Assembly: GCA_047623825.1 (NCBI GenBank)
Contig: JBLHOS010000009.1
Location: 1-53,511, forward strand
Direction: 5' to 3'
Source of the DNA: JBLHOS01 sp047623825
GTDB taxonomy: Bacteria > Pseudomonadota > Alphaproteobacteria > Rhodobacterales > Rhodobacteraceae
Length of the DNA: 53,511 nucleotides
In this document: positions 16,535 through 25,744 of the stretch, piece after piece
Layout: each line of letters opens with the position of its first letter
Numbering within the stretch: position 1 is the stretch's first letter
Notes under the pieces: generated by a model
What the model was told of the DNA's origin: nothing
Seen by the model: only the letters and a program-made list of their open reading frames with translations
The model's database searches: none
Position numbers and translations under genes: made by a program

Positions 16535-17185
16535 ATGACGGATCAAACGCTGCTTTGTTTTGGCGACTCGAATACTCACGGCAGCTGCGCGATACGGCAG
16601 GCCGGGGATCTGGTACGATTTGACCGCAACATCCGCTGGCCCGGCGTAATGGCCGCAGATCTTGGGACAGGATTTCACGTCATTGAAGAGGGGCATCCAG
16701 GTCGCACGACTCTGCATAATGACCCGATTGAGGGGCCGCACAAAAATGGTATCGCAATGCTGCCAGCCCTGTTGGAGACGCACCGTCCACTTGATCTGGT
16801 GATCGTGATGTTGGGGACCAATGACCTGAAACAGCGCTACAGCCTACCCGCTTGCGATATCGCCGCCGGGGTGGACCGGTTGCTGCGAATGATCGTAAGT
16901 TCCAACAGCGGTTTGGTTGGTCAACCACCCAAGGCGCTGCTTGTGGCCCCGACGCCCATTCTTGAGACTGGTTTTTTGGCTGATATGTTTGCCGGCGGGG
17001 CAGCAAAATCAGCTGAGTTTAGCGAGAGATTTGCGTATGTCGCACAGGCCCACAACGTCTCATTCGTGGATGCGGGTGCGCTGATTGAAGTTGATCCAGT
17101 CGACGGAATTCATCTGGATGCAGCGGCCCATCACACATTTGGCCGCGCAATGGCCAACGCGGTTCGCGCCACCTTGGCCGCCTAA
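16535..17185 (+). CDS. SGNH/GDSL-family hydrolase
   Basis: A 216-residue esterase-type hydrolase with all family blocks: CFGDSNTHG with the catalytic Ser, the Gly of block II in GHPGRTT, GTNDLKQ of block III, and DGIHLDAAAH supplying the catalytic Asp and His near the C-terminus. No signal peptide is evident, so it acts in the cytoplasm. Its place between the sugar ABC ATPase and the mutarotase suggests a substrate such as an acetylated sugar or a sugar lactone. An acetyl-sugar deacetylase would fit marine algal polysaccharides, which is an inference. Confidence 0.88.
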   Translation: MTDQTLLCFGDSNTHGSCAIRQAGDLVRFDRNIRWPGVMAADLGTGFHVIEEGHPGRTTLHNDPIEGPHKNGIAMLPALLETHRPLDLVIVMLGTNDLKQRYSLPACDIAAGVDRLLRMIVSSNSGLVGQPPKALLVAPTPILETGFLADMFAGGAAKSAEFSERFAYVAQAHNVSFVDAGALIEVDPVDGIHLDAAAHHTFGRAMANAVRATLAA

Positions 17186-17203
17186 ACAACGGGAGGATAT
17201 GAG

Positions 17204-17656
17204 ATGTTAAAAGGATTGGACCCAAGGCTAAACGCCGACGTGCTTTATACGCTGCGGGCGATGGGACATGGTGATTACCTGATCCTGTCAGACACGAACT
17301 TCCCCTCAGACAGCATCGCCCAGCACACCATTTATGGTAGCCTGTTGCGGATGGAAAACCTGACCTCGGCTGAGGCGGCAGAGGCGATCCTCTCAGTCTA
17401 TCCACTCGACACGTTCGTGGATGATTTTGCAGGCCGGATGGAAATGGTCGGAGAACCTGCAACAATCCCACCGGTTCAGGCCGAAGTGCAGGCTAAAATC
17501 GACGCCGCCGAAGGTAATCACCGGCCAATGATCGGCATCGAACGCTTTGCCTTTTACGATCTGGCAAAAGATGCCTATGCGGTGATCCAGACCGGGGAAC
17601 GCCGGTTCTATGGATGCATAATGTTGCGCAAGGGCGTGATCCCGCCAGAGGACTGA
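17204..17656 (+). CDS. fucU: RbsD/FucU-family mutarotase, probable L-fucose mutarotase
   Basis: A 150-residue protein of the RbsD/FucU family: MLKGLDPRLNADVLYTLRAMGHGD with the catalytic His in MGHGDYLILSDTNFP, and the C-terminal ERRFYGCIMLRKGV where FucU proteins keep the conserved YGNxxLRKG pattern. It interconverts alpha and beta anomers so that the dehydrogenase gets the right one. It has a GGGAGG ribosome site and sits 3 bp before a ribokinase. The fucose assignment rests on its operon with L-fuconate dehydratase; ribose or another sugar is possible. Confidence 0.88.
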   Translation: MLKGLDPRLNADVLYTLRAMGHGDYLILSDTNFPSDSIAQHTIYGSLLRMENLTSAEAAEAILSVYPLDTFVDDFAGRMEMVGEPATIPPVQAEVQAKIDAAEGNHRPMIGIERFAFYDLAKDAYAVIQTGERRFYGCIMLRKGVIPPED

Positions 17657-17659
17657 ACC

Positions 17660-18583
17660 ATGAGCCTATCAATCGTTATCTTGGGTGTTTTTGTCGCCGA
17701 CACAACGTACCGCGCCGATCGCCAACCAGTGATGGGTGAGACCATCCTCGGCAACAGTTTTGCACTTGGCCCCGGTGGTAAGGGCTCCAATCAGGCGGTG
17801 GCCAGCGCCATGGCGGGCGGTAAGACACATTTCATCTCTAAATTGGGGCGCGACCCATTTGGCGACATGGCCTTGGCTACCTGGAAGAAGGCGGGCGTGA
17901 TCCCCGCGATCACCCAACACGACGACAGCTACACCGGGGCTGCCTATATCTTTGTTGAAGAGGCCACGGGCAATAACGCGATCATCGTCGCACCCGGTGT
18001 TGCAGGCACAATTTCACCAGCAGACGTCGAGGCGCAGGCTGATCTAATCGCAAGCGCCGCAGTCTTCATGACCCAGTTGGAGCAGCCGATGGACGCCGCC
18101 TTGCACGCGTTGCAGATCGCACGTGCCGCCGGCGTGACAACCATCCTAAACCCCGCCCCTGCCGCAAAGCTACCCGCCGGAATGTTGGCGCTATGTGATT
18201 ATGCGACCCCTAATGAAACTGAGACTGAGGCCTTGACCGGTGTGCGTGTGATCACAGTCGCGGACGCAATCAAGGCCGCGGCCGTGTTACGCGAACAAGG
18301 TGTCGGAACCGCGATCATCACACTTGGTGAGCAAGGCGTGCTGTTTGATGACGGTACGCAGCAGGTCCATATTCCGGCACGCGCCGCAGGCAAGGTGGTT
18401 GAGACGACCGGCGCCGGTGACGCGTTCAACGGCGGGTTTGCGGCTGCGTTAGCGCGTGGCATGGCCCCAGTGGAGGCGGCGCGATTTGGATGTGCGACGG
18501 CCGGGATTTCTGTCACCCGCCCTGGGACTGCACCCTCAATGCCTGCCCTATCCGAGATTGAGGCCTTCCTGGCCCAAACCTAA
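17660..18583 (+). CDS. rbsK: PfkB-family sugar kinase, ribokinase-like
   Basis: A 307-residue carbohydrate kinase. N-terminal GPGGKGSNQAVASAMAGG binds sugar; C-terminal TTGAGDAFNGGFAAALARG contains the anion hole and the catalytic Asp (GAGD). The closest class is ribokinase. It follows fucU by 3 bp. A kinase has no place in the purely oxidative fucose route, so the island probably also takes a pentose, or this kinase acts on a by-product. A second PfkB kinase is at 24866. Confidence 0.9.
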   Translation: MSLSIVILGVFVADTTYRADRQPVMGETILGNSFALGPGGKGSNQAVASAMAGGKTHFISKLGRDPFGDMALATWKKAGVIPAITQHDDSYTGAAYIFVEEATGNNAIIVAPGVAGTISPADVEAQADLIASAAVFMTQLEQPMDAALHALQIARAAGVTTILNPAPAAKLPAGMLALCDYATPNETETEALTGVRVITVADAIKAAAVLREQGVGTAIITLGEQGVLFDDGTQQVHIPARAAGKVVETTGAGDAFNGGFAAALARGMAPVEAARFGCATAGISVTRPGTAPSMPALSEIEAFLAQT

Positions 18584-18602
18584 GACTTGAAAGGAAAGCA
18601 CC

Positions 18603-19895
18603 ATGTCGATCCGCATCACCTCTGTCACCGCCCGTGACATCCGCTTTCCGACATCGCGCGCGTTGGACGGATCCGATGCGATGAACCAAGCGCCCGATTA
18701 TTCGGCAACCTATGTCACGATACAAACGGATCATGGGCCAACCGGCTTTGGCCTGACCTTCACCATCGGGCGCGGCAATGAGCTGTGCGTGGCCGCAGTT
18801 GCAGCACTGGCACCTTTGGTTGAGGGGCTGCTGCTAGAGGATGTTTTGTCTGATCTAGGGGGCTTTTGGCGCCGGATCACGGGTGATAGCCAATTGCGCT
18901 GGCTAGGGCCAGACAAGGGTGTAATCCATCTGGCCACCGCCGCCGTGGTCAACGCAATCTGGGATTTGTGCGCGAAACATCTGGGCAAGCCAGTGTGGCA
19001 GATGCTGGCCGAAATGCCCGCTGCAGATATTGTGGCATTGGTCGATTGGCGGTATCTGTCGGATGCATTGGATCCAGGTGCGGCGCGTGAGCGGCTAGAG
19101 GATCAGACCCCCGGTCGTGCGGCGCGTATTCAGATCATGCAGGCGCAAGGATTTCCGGCCTATACGACTTCGGCCGGTTGGATGGGATATTCCGACGACA
19201 AAATGCGAACGCTTGTGCGCGCAGCGCTGGCTGAGGGTTGGACCCATTTCAAGATGAAAGTCGGAGGCGATCTGGCCGATGATATGCGCCGCGCCCGCAT
19301 CTTGCGAGAAGAAATCGGACCTGATCGGTATCTGATGATGGATGCCAATCAAGTCTGGGGCGTTGAGCAATCGATTGCCAACATGCGTGAACTAGCTGCC
19401 TTCGATCCGTGGTGGATCGAGGAGCCGACAAGCCCGGATGATATCTTGGGGCACGCCCGTATCGCACGTGAGATTGCCCCCATAAAGGTCGCAACCGGCG
19501 AGCATTGCCAAAACGCCGTGATGTTCAAACAGTTGCTGCAGGCAAAGGCTATTTCATTTTGCCAGATCGACAGTGCCCGAATGGCCGGACCCAATGAGAT
19601 TATTGGTGTTCTGCTGATGGCCGATCATTTCGGCGTTCCGGTTTGTCCGCATGCCGGTGGCGTCGGACTGTGCGAATATGTCCAGCATCTGTCGATCTTT
19701 GATTATGTGGCGATCACAGGCTCAACCCAGAACCGGATCCTGGAATACGTCGATCATTTGCATGAGCATTTCATCGATCCGGTTTTGATGCGTGCCGGGC
19801 ATTACATGCCGCCAACAGCGCCGGGTTATTCGATTGAGATGCATGAGGACGGTCTGGCAGATTTTGTGTTTCCGACAGGGTCTGTCTGGCAATAA
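18603..19895 (+). CDS. L-fuconate dehydratase (enolase superfamily)
   Basis: A 430-residue member of the mandelate-racemase group of the enolase superfamily, with the length and motifs of L-fuconate dehydratase. The catalytic pair is Lys220 in HFKMKVGG and His350 in VCPHAGGVG; metal ligands are Asp248 (LMMDANQVW), Glu274 (WWIEEPTSP) and Glu300 (ATGEHCQN). The N-terminal capping domain includes DGSDAMNQAPDYSATYV. It removes water from L-fuconate to give 2-keto-3-deoxy-L-fuconate, the third step after mutarotase of the non-phosphorylative pathway. Last gene of the ATPase operon, followed by a terminator. Confidence in the exact substrate is high because every downstream enzyme is present next door. 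Confidence 0.94.
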   Translation: MSIRITSVTARDIRFPTSRALDGSDAMNQAPDYSATYVTIQTDHGPTGFGLTFTIGRGNELCVAAVAALAPLVEGLLLEDVLSDLGGFWRRITGDSQLRWLGPDKGVIHLATAAVVNAIWDLCAKHLGKPVWQMLAEMPAADIVALVDWRYLSDALDPGAARERLEDQTPGRAARIQIMQAQGFPAYTTSAGWMGYSDDKMRTLVRAALAEGWTHFKMKVGGDLADDMRRARILREEIGPDRYLMMDANQVWGVEQSIANMRELAAFDPWWIEEPTSPDDILGHARIAREIAPIKVATGEHCQNAVMFKQLLQAKAISFCQIDSARMAGPNEIIGVLLMADHFGVPVCPHAGGVGLCEYVQHLSIFDYVAITGSTQNRILEYVDHLHEHFIDPVLMRAGHYMPPTAPGYSIEMHEDGLADFVFPTGSVWQ

Positions 19896-19897
19896 GC

Positions 19898-19939
19898 GCG
19901 GGACGGAGGCCACAAAAGAGGCCCCCGCAATTATTTTTT
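19898..19939 (+). terminator. rho-independent terminator after the fuconate dehydratase gene
   Basis: GCGGG at 19898-19902 pairs with CCCGC at 19924-19928, with an inner GGCC/GGCC pairing, and is followed by ATTATTTTTT. It ends the plus-strand operon just before the converging hydrolase gene. Confidence 0.85.
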
Positions 19940-19947
19940 CTCCGGGC

Positions 19948-20802
19948 TTAGCCGTGATCGTTCCAAGCAACGGTTGTCTGGCACTGCTCACCCAAACCTT
20001 CGATCCCAAGTCGCATTGTCTGACCAGGGCGCAGGTATATTTGGGGTTTTTGTCCCATACCCACACCGGGGGGTGTCCCGGTTGAGATGATGTCGCCGGG
20101 CTGTAAGCTCATGAATTGCGACAGGTAATGAACCAGATGGGCCACGCCGTAGACCATCGTCTTGGTGGAGCCGTCTTGATACCGATGTCCGTCGACCTCT
20201 AGCCACATCGGCAAATCTTGTGGATCGGCAATCTCATCCTTCGTGACCAGCCAAGGGCCGATTGGGCCAAAGGTGTCAGCACTTTTGCCTTTGACCCATT
20301 GGCCTGCGCGCTCAAATTGAAAGGCACGCTCACTTAGATCATTCACAACGCAATAGCCCGCCACATGGTCCATGGCGTCCGCCTCATCGACGTAACGTGC
20401 CTCTTTGCCGATAACCACGCCCAGCTCAACCTCCCAATCGGATTTCTCAGATCCGCGTGGAATGATCACTGCATCCTCAGGTCCGCAAATCGCACTGGTC
20501 GCTTTTAGGAAAACCACAGGTTCTGGTGGCACTTCCATGCCGCCCTCGGCGGCGTGATCCGCATAGTTCAGACCGATACAGATGAATTTTCCAACATTGC
20601 CAACGCAGGGGCCGATACGCGGGTATCCTTGCACCAATGGCAATTCCGTCAGATCAAGCGAGGCTAGGAATTCAAGCCCCTCAGGGTGTAACATTTTGCC
20701 AGCGATGTCAGGAATACGGCCCGACAGGTCCCGCATATTGCCATCATCGTCCAGGATTGCCGGATTTTCTGCCCCTACTGGGCCATAGCGCAAAAGTCTC
20801 AT
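19948..20802 (-). CDS. FAH-family hydrolase, probable 2,4-diketo-3-deoxy-L-fuconate hydrolase
   Basis: A 284-residue fumarylacetoacetate-hydrolase-fold enzyme. Key features are FICIGLNYADHAAE, the metal ligands in SDWEVELGVVIGKEARYV, FGPIGPWLVTKDEI and IISTGTPPGVGMGQ. The family cleaves C-C bonds of diketo acids with a divalent metal. Placed directly after the SDR dehydrogenase, it fits the last step: 2,4-diketo-3-deoxy-L-fuconate to pyruvate and L-lactate. A related lyase such as ureidoglycolate lyase would look similar, but the context argues for sugar acid cleavage. Confidence 0.88.
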   Translation of the reverse strand: MRLLRYGPVGAENPAILDDDGNMRDLSGRIPDIAGKMLHPEGLEFLASLDLTELPLVQGYPRIGPCVGNVGKFICIGLNYADHAAEGGMEVPPEPVVFLKATSAICGPEDAVIIPRGSEKSDWEVELGVVIGKEARYVDEADAMDHVAGYCVVNDLSERAFQFERAGQWVKGKSADTFGPIGPWLVTKDEIADPQDLPMWLEVDGHRYQDGSTKTMVYGVAHLVHYLSQFMSLQPGDIISTGTPPGVGMGQKPQIYLRPGQTMRLGIEGLGEQCQTTVAWNDHG

Positions 20803-20811
20803 CTTAGTCCC

Positions 20812-21549
20812 TTATGTGTTGGTCCAGCCGCCATCTATGGTGATGGCCTGCCCCGTGACAAATCCAGACTCGTCGCTGGCGAGGTAAACTGCAAGTGCCG
20901 CAATTTCTTCGGGCGTGCCAATACGCCCCATTGGCTGGCGTGCGACAAAAGCCGTGCGAGCGGTTTCATAGTCGCCCATCGCCTTCATTCGGTTTTGCAA
21001 CGACGGGCTTTCCACCGTTGCCGGGCAGATCGCATTGCAGCGGATGCCTTGCGTGATGAAATCAGCAGCAATCGATTTGGTCATGCCGATCACGGCCGCC
21101 TTGGTCGCGCCGTAGACGAACCTGTTAGGCGCCGCAATCGTTGAGGAAACCGCTGAGGACATGTTCACAATTGACCCGCCGCCAGCCGCCAACATCAATG
21201 GCAAAAAGGCCCGCGTCACACGGTACATGGCGCGCATGTTCAGGTTCATGCTGAAATCAAACGCGTCCTCATCACACTCAAGGATAGAACCATGATGCAC
21301 AAACCCTGCGCAATTAAACAAGATATCGACCGCACCAACCTGTGCGGCCATCTCTGAAACCGCCGCACCATCAGTGACGTCCAGCGCATATGTCGCAATG
21401 CCCTCTGCGGCCAACGGGGCCAGTGCAGCGCCGTTGATATCGGTTGCTGTGACTTGCGCACCCTGTGCCGCGAATAACCGCGCAGTTGCCTGCCCAATCC
21501 CGGCGCCTGCTGCCGTAATGAACGCTGTTTTTCCCTGCAATCTCATCAT
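20812..21549 (-). CDS. SDR dehydrogenase, probable 2-keto-3-deoxy-L-fuconate 4-dehydrogenase
   Basis: A 245-residue classical short-chain dehydrogenase. The NAD-binding motif is TAAGAGIGQ (about residues 12-20) with Asp37 in VTATDIN favouring NAD over NADP. The catalytic set is Asn104, Ser132, Tyr146 and Lys150 (YGATK). CNAICPATVESPS is characteristic of the group that oxidises 2-keto-3-deoxy sugar acids. It lies between the FAH hydrolase and the UxaA-type gene in one operon. Two adjacent ATG codons are possible starts. Confidence 0.88.
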   Translation of the reverse strand: MMRLQGKTAFITAAGAGIGQATARLFAAQGAQVTATDINGAALAPLAAEGIATYALDVTDGAAVSEMAAQVGAVDILFNCAGFVHHGSILECDEDAFDFSMNLNMRAMYRVTRAFLPLMLAAGGGSIVNMSSAVSSTIAAPNRFVYGATKAAVIGMTKSIAADFITQGIRCNAICPATVESPSLQNRMKAMGDYETARTAFVARQPMGRIGTPEEIAALAVYLASDESGFVTGQAITIDGGWTNT

Positions 21550-21556
21550 TTTGTCC

Positions 21557-23086
21557 CTACATCACCGCGCCGATTTGCCAAGGCACAAACTCTGCCCCAC
21601 CAAAACCCAACAACTCACTTTTGGTTTTTTCGCCGGATGCCACGGCGATGAACATCTCAAAGATCTCAGCGCCCTTGGCCTCTAGCCCTATATTATCTGA
21701 AATGATGTCACCGCAATTGATGTCCATATCCTCGGTCATCCGTTGATACATCTCGGTGTTGGTGGCCAGTTTGATCCCTGGCGCAGGCTTGAACCCCGAG
21801 ACAGAACCTCGCCCGGTCGTGAACGCGATCAACGTTGCGCCGGAGGCGATTTGGCCCGTTACCGAGCACGGATCATAGCCAGGGCTGTCCATAAATACGA
21901 AGCCCTTCGTATCCACGGGTTCGGCAAATTTATAGACACCTGACAGGGGGGCAGTACCACCTTTGGCGACTGCCCCTAGTGATTTCTCAAGGATCGTCGT
22001 CAGCCCGCCGCGTTTATTGCCCGGTGAGGGATTGTTGTCCATCTCGCCGTGATTGCGCGCGGTGTAATCTTCCCACCAGCGGATCCGCTCTATCAATTTA
22101 TGACCCACCTCTGTGGAAACGGCGCGGCGGGTCAGCAAATGCTCAGCGCCGTAAATCTCAGACGTTTCAGCCAGAATGGTTGTGCCGCCATGGGCGACCA
22201 GAATATCCGAGGCGACCCCAAGTGCAGGATTAGCCGTAATGCCCGAATAGCCATCCGATCCACCGCATTGCAGACCCACGCTAAGATGCGAAATCGGTGC
22301 GGGTGCACGAGTGACCAGATTTGCCTTTGCAGCCATCTCAAGCAGCAGTTCCACGCCTTTTTCTACGGTCCGTCGGGTGCCCCCAGTTTGTTGGATCGTC
22401 ATATAGCGAAAATTGCCGTCTTCGCGCATGCGCCCTGCGCCAATCAGGTCTGGGATCTGCATCACCTCACATCCAAGGCCGACCAATAAGATACCGCCGA
22501 AATTAGGGTGCTGAGCGTATCCCGCAAGGGTTCGAAACAGGGTGTCATACCCTTCGTCATTACCAGACATGCCGCAGCCTGTGCCATGCACGATTGGCAC
22601 GATCCCATCGATATTCTCAAACCCATCCAGCCAGCCATCACGTTCAACCTGCTCAGCCATGAACCGAGCCACGCTGCCCGCACAATTGACTGAGGTCAAA
22701 ACCCCCAGATAGTTGCGCGTACCTACCTTGCCATCGGCGCGGTGGTAGCCTTGGAAAGTTCGCGCCGATACGGGCCGCGACAGCGGCTCATTGGCGGATG
22801 CAAAGGCGTAGTCTTGGGTATGCGCCCCCATTCCCAGATTGTGGGTGTGCACATGCTGACCTGGCGCAATCGCTTGGCTGGCAAATCCGATGATCTGGCC
22901 ATAGCGGCGCACCGGGGACCCTTGTGCTATGTGGTCCACAGCAATCTTATGGCCCCGCGGGACCGTAGCGGTCGCTGTCAGATCAAAACCGGCCAGTCGC
23001 GTACCCGCGGCAAGATCACACAGCGCGATAACCACATTATCAGAGGTGTGCAGCTGAAGGATGCTGTTGTTTCCCACAGGCTTCAA
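21557..23086 (-). CDS. UxaA-family (altronate/galactarate dehydratase-like) sugar-acid dehydratase
   Basis: About 509 residues with the N-terminal SAF domain (NNSILQLHTSDNVVIALCDLAAGTRL) and the large D-galactarate dehydratase/altronate hydrolase domain (GYHRADGKVGTRNYLGVLTSVNCAG; HGTGCGMSG; GLQCGGSDGYSGITANPALG; GRGSVSGFKPAPGIK). Such enzymes dehydrate a sugar acid with the help of iron. Its role is unclear because a fuconate dehydratase of another family is also here; it may act on a second sugar acid. I prefer a TTG start at 23086: the ATG at 23140 would put 18 extra residues inside the gntR promoter and operator. First gene of the three-gene minus-strand operon. Confidence 0.88.
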   Translation of the reverse strand: MKPVGNNSILQLHTSDNVVIALCDLAAGTRLAGFDLTATATVPRGHKIAVDHIAQGSPVRRYGQIIGFASQAIAPGQHVHTHNLGMGAHTQDYAFASANEPLSRPVSARTFQGYHRADGKVGTRNYLGVLTSVNCAGSVARFMAEQVERDGWLDGFENIDGIVPIVHGTGCGMSGNDEGYDTLFRTLAGYAQHPNFGGILLVGLGCEVMQIPDLIGAGRMREDGNFRYMTIQQTGGTRRTVEKGVELLLEMAAKANLVTRAPAPISHLSVGLQCGGSDGYSGITANPALGVASDILVAHGGTTILAETSEIYGAEHLLTRRAVSTEVGHKLIERIRWWEDYTARNHGEMDNNPSPGNKRGGLTTILEKSLGAVAKGGTAPLSGVYKFAEPVDTKGFVFMDSPGYDPCSVTGQIASGATLIAFTTGRGSVSGFKPAPGIKLATNTEMYQRMTEDMDINCGDIISDNIGLEAKGAEIFEMFIAVASGEKTKSELLGFGGAEFVPWQIGAVM

Positions 23087-23123
23087 AGGTACGTTCCCAA
23101 CATAAATAAGTGGCCTGCATCGC

Positions 23124-23164
23124 TTGACAGCAAGTCCCATGCAGCTAACATGTTAGCATGTTAC
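23124..23164 (+). promoter_or_regulatory. gntR promoter with GntR-family operator, site C
   Basis: A consensus -35 TTGACA at 23124-23129 is followed after 17 bases by TAACAT at 23147-23152 as -10. This -10 lies inside the operator TAACATGTTAGCATGTTA (23146-23163), so the regulator should repress its own gene. The same site lies in the gap with the divergent UxaA-type operon and can control it as well. Confidence 0.75.
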
Positions 23165-23175
23165 AAAGGAAGTCC

Positions 23176-23892
23176 GTGCAGGTGCAAGAGGCGAAACGCA
23201 CGCAGCCCCAACTCAAACCGCTAGACGTGTTTGACGGCTCATTGGCGAACCGGGTTTATTTGTCGTTGAAAGACGCGATTATGACCTTGGCGATCGGCCC
23301 CGGAGAGATTTTGCGCAAACGTGATATTTGCGTTGATCTGGGGGTCTCACGATCCCCAGTATCTGAGGCGATTGCGCGATTGGCGACCGAAAGTTTGGTT
23401 AATGTGGTCCCGCAGGCGGGCACTTATGTCGCGCGGTTTTCTATGGCTGAGATCCGCGAAGGCGCATTTCTGCGAGAAGCCCTTGAACTGGCGGCGATTG
23501 AGGAACTGGCGAGCCAGATCACCGATGAACAGTTGACCCTGCTCAAACGCAATTTGCGGGTCCAGCAGGCACTGGTCGATGATCAAGACTTTGCCGGATT
23601 TTATCAGTTGGATGCAGAAATGCATGATCTTTTACTTGGATTTACTGGTCACCGAAGGCTGGCCAACCTTGCACAAACAGCTTGGGTACAGGTCAATCGG
23701 GCCCGCCAGTTGATCCTGCCAGAACCCGGCCGTGTGGAGGCAACTATCGAAGAACACCAGAAGATTCTGACCGCATTGGAGGCCCGCGATCCACTGGCCG
23801 CACGCGATGCCACACGCGCCCATTTGCGCCAACTGATCACCGTTCTGGAACCGCTAGAGCGTGAGCGGCCCGAGTTGTTTGATGCCATCTGA
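23176..23892 (+). CDS. GntR-family (FCD/FadR subfamily) transcription regulator of the sugar island
   Basis: A regulator of about 238 residues: winged helix-turn-helix (about residues 15-85; SLANRVYLSLKDAIMTLAIGPGEIL and the recognition helix DLGVSRSPVSEAIARL) and an all-helical FCD ligand domain with candidate metal ligands (DAEMHDLLLGFTGHRRL, IEEHQKILTALEARD). I prefer the GTG at 23176, which has AAAGGA before it; the ATG at 23158 lies within the operator. It probably represses the island until a sugar acid or keto acid binds. Four operator-like palindromes lie at this and the neighbouring operons. Its 3' end overlaps the next gene by 11 bp. Confidence 0.9.
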   Translation: MQVQEAKRTQPQLKPLDVFDGSLANRVYLSLKDAIMTLAIGPGEILRKRDICVDLGVSRSPVSEAIARLATESLVNVVPQAGTYVARFSMAEIREGAFLREALELAAIEELASQITDEQLTLLKRNLRVQQALVDDQDFAGFYQLDAEMHDLLLGFTGHRRLANLAQTAWVQVNRARQLILPEPGRVEATIEEHQKILTALEARDPLAARDATRAHLRQLITVLEPLERERPELFDAI

Positions 23893-24862
23893 GCGGGGTA
23901 ACCGCCCCAAATACGCCGCGCGTCTGAACGCGTTCAAGATCGGCCTGCCCGGAAAGCCGACCGCCGAAGACATGATCAAACGCGCGGCCCTTGCGGGTGG
24001 CATTGATGCGGCAGATCTGAATTACCCCGATCATTTTGAGCATCACAGCCCAGCCGAGATGGGGCGCATTTTGGCCGATAACGGCATGGCGCTGAACGGA
24101 TTGGCAATGCGCTACTACACCGATCCGGGTTTCAAATTGGGCGCATTCACGCATCCTGATCGGGCCGTGCGCCGCGCCGGGATTGACATCACCAAAGCGG
24201 GCCTTGATGCGCTGGCAGAGATGGGTGGTCGCTTGATGACCCTATGGATGGGCCAAGACGGCGTCGATTATTCTTTTCAGGGCGATTACGGACAAATGTG
24301 GGACGACACGATCGCAGCCCTGCAAGAAGTCGCAGACCATAATCCGGCGCTGGACATCGCGATCGAATACAAACCCAATGAGCCGCGCGCCTATGCCTTG
24401 ATGCCAGATGTCGGCACGACCTTGCTGGCAGTGAAAGAAGCGAACCGCGCCAATATCGGTGTCACGCTGGATTTTGCCCATGTGCTTTATGCCGATGAGA
24501 TGCCAGCCCATACCGCACATCTGATCGCACGCCATTCTCGGCTGATGGGGGTGCACCTGAACGACGGATACGGCAGGCGCGATGACGGTTTAATGGTGGG
24601 CACTGTCCACCCGATCCAAACCATAGAGCTGTTGGTCGAGTTACAGCGTCAGGGCTATGACGGCGTGATCTACTTTGACACGTTCCCCGATCAGGGCGGT
24701 TTGGACCCGGTTGAGGAAGCGCGCACCAACATAGCACTGGTTGAGCGGTTGCGCGACGTGGCCGCAAGTTTGGTTCACGACGCCGATTTAGCCACGGCGA
24801 TTTCGCGCCAAGACGCAACAGCCTCGATGCGGATCGTGGCTAATGCGCTATATGGGCGCTGA
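23882..24862 (+). CDS. sugar isomerase/epimerase-like TIM-barrel protein
   Basis: A 326-residue xylose-isomerase-like TIM barrel. Metal-ligand regions are visible: IAIEYKPNEPR (Glu), GVTLDFAHVLYADE (Asp and His), and GVHLNDGYGRRDDGL (His and Asp). The family includes isomerases and epimerases of rare sugars and inosose dehydratases. The ATG at 23882 lies inside the end of gntR; a longer frame would only repeat gntR sequence. It is followed by a PfkB kinase, so isomerisation followed by phosphorylation of a sugar would be a sensible pair. Substrate unknown. Confidence 0.85.
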   Translation: MPSERGNRPKYAARLNAFKIGLPGKPTAEDMIKRAALAGGIDAADLNYPDHFEHHSPAEMGRILADNGMALNGLAMRYYTDPGFKLGAFTHPDRAVRRAGIDITKAGLDALAEMGGRLMTLWMGQDGVDYSFQGDYGQMWDDTIAALQEVADHNPALDIAIEYKPNEPRAYALMPDVGTTLLAVKEANRANIGVTLDFAHVLYADEMPAHTAHLIARHSRLMGVHLNDGYGRRDDGLMVGTVHPIQTIELLVELQRQGYDGVIYFDTFPDQGGLDPVEEARTNIALVERLRDVAASLVHDADLATAISRQDATASMRIVANALYGR

Positions 24863-24865
24863 CCC

Positions 24866-25744
24866 ATGGGCCGGGTCTTCGTTGTCGGATCCCTGCATCT
24901 GGACGTTGTTCTAAACGCCCCACATCTTCCGCGCCTAGACGAAACGCTAATAGGATCATGCGTGCGCTATGTCTTTGGTGGTAAGGGCGGCAATCAGGCT
25001 ATCGCGGCGGCACGGATGGGGGCAATAACAGCGATGGCCGGACGCATTGGTCAGGATGCGTTTGGGGCAACCTTGCTGGCAACACTGGAACACGCGCTGG
25101 TTGATCCCTCACAGATCCAGCATGGACAAGGCGCCTCAGGAATGTCGGCCGCCATTGTTGACGCAAACGGGGATTACGGCGCTGTCGTGGTCTCTGCCGC
25201 CAATCTGGAAATTGAGGCAGACAAAATTTCGGTGCCCCACGGTACTGATATCCTGTGCCTACAAAATGAAATCCCCGAGGCAGCCAATCTGGCCGTGGCA
25301 CAACACGCAAACGGTGCACGGGTCATCCTAAATGGCGCCCCTGCCCGCGCATTGCCGGACCCATTGGTCGCCTTGATTGACATCTTAATCGTGAACCGGA
25401 TTGAGGCCGAAGACCTGACTGGCCTGAACTTACCCGAGAATATGGCGCGCGCGCTGGCGGCTCGTGGCGTCCAAACCGTTATCGTCACCTTGGGCGCAGA
25501 TGGGTTGGTGCTGTGCGACGGGGCGCAGATATTGACTATGTCGGCGATCCCGACGCGTGTCGTCTCAACACATGGGGCGGGTGACATGTTTGTGGGCGCG
25601 CTGGCCGCGGAATTAGCCGAAGGGGCAGATTTGCACACCGCATTGATCTTTGCACAACAGGCCGCAAGCCTGCATGTCGGCACAGCTATAGACATGCGCG
25701 CCAGGCTGAACCGGCGTATGGTTCAGGATGCATTGACCGGTTAG
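24866..25744 (+). CDS. second PfkB-family sugar kinase
   Basis: A 292-residue kinase: FGGKGGNQAIAAARMGA near the N-terminus and STHGAGDMFVGALAAEL near the C-terminus with the catalytic Asp. It is clearly diverged from the other PfkB kinase of the island at 17660, so it is not a recent duplicate. It starts 3 bp after the isomerase gene and overlaps the converging amidohydrolase by 4 bp at the stop codons. With the isomerase it probably forms a phosphorylative branch for a ketose. Confidence 0.88.
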   Translation: MGRVFVVGSLHLDVVLNAPHLPRLDETLIGSCVRYVFGGKGGNQAIAAARMGAITAMAGRIGQDAFGATLLATLEHALVDPSQIQHGQGASGMSAAIVDANGDYGAVVVSAANLEIEADKISVPHGTDILCLQNEIPEAANLAVAQHANGARVILNGAPARALPDPLVALIDILIVNRIEAEDLTGLNLPENMARALAARGVQTVIVTLGADGLVLCDGAQILTMSAIPTRVVSTHGAGDMFVGALAAELAEGADLHTALIFAQQAASLHVGTAIDMRARLNRRMVQDALTG

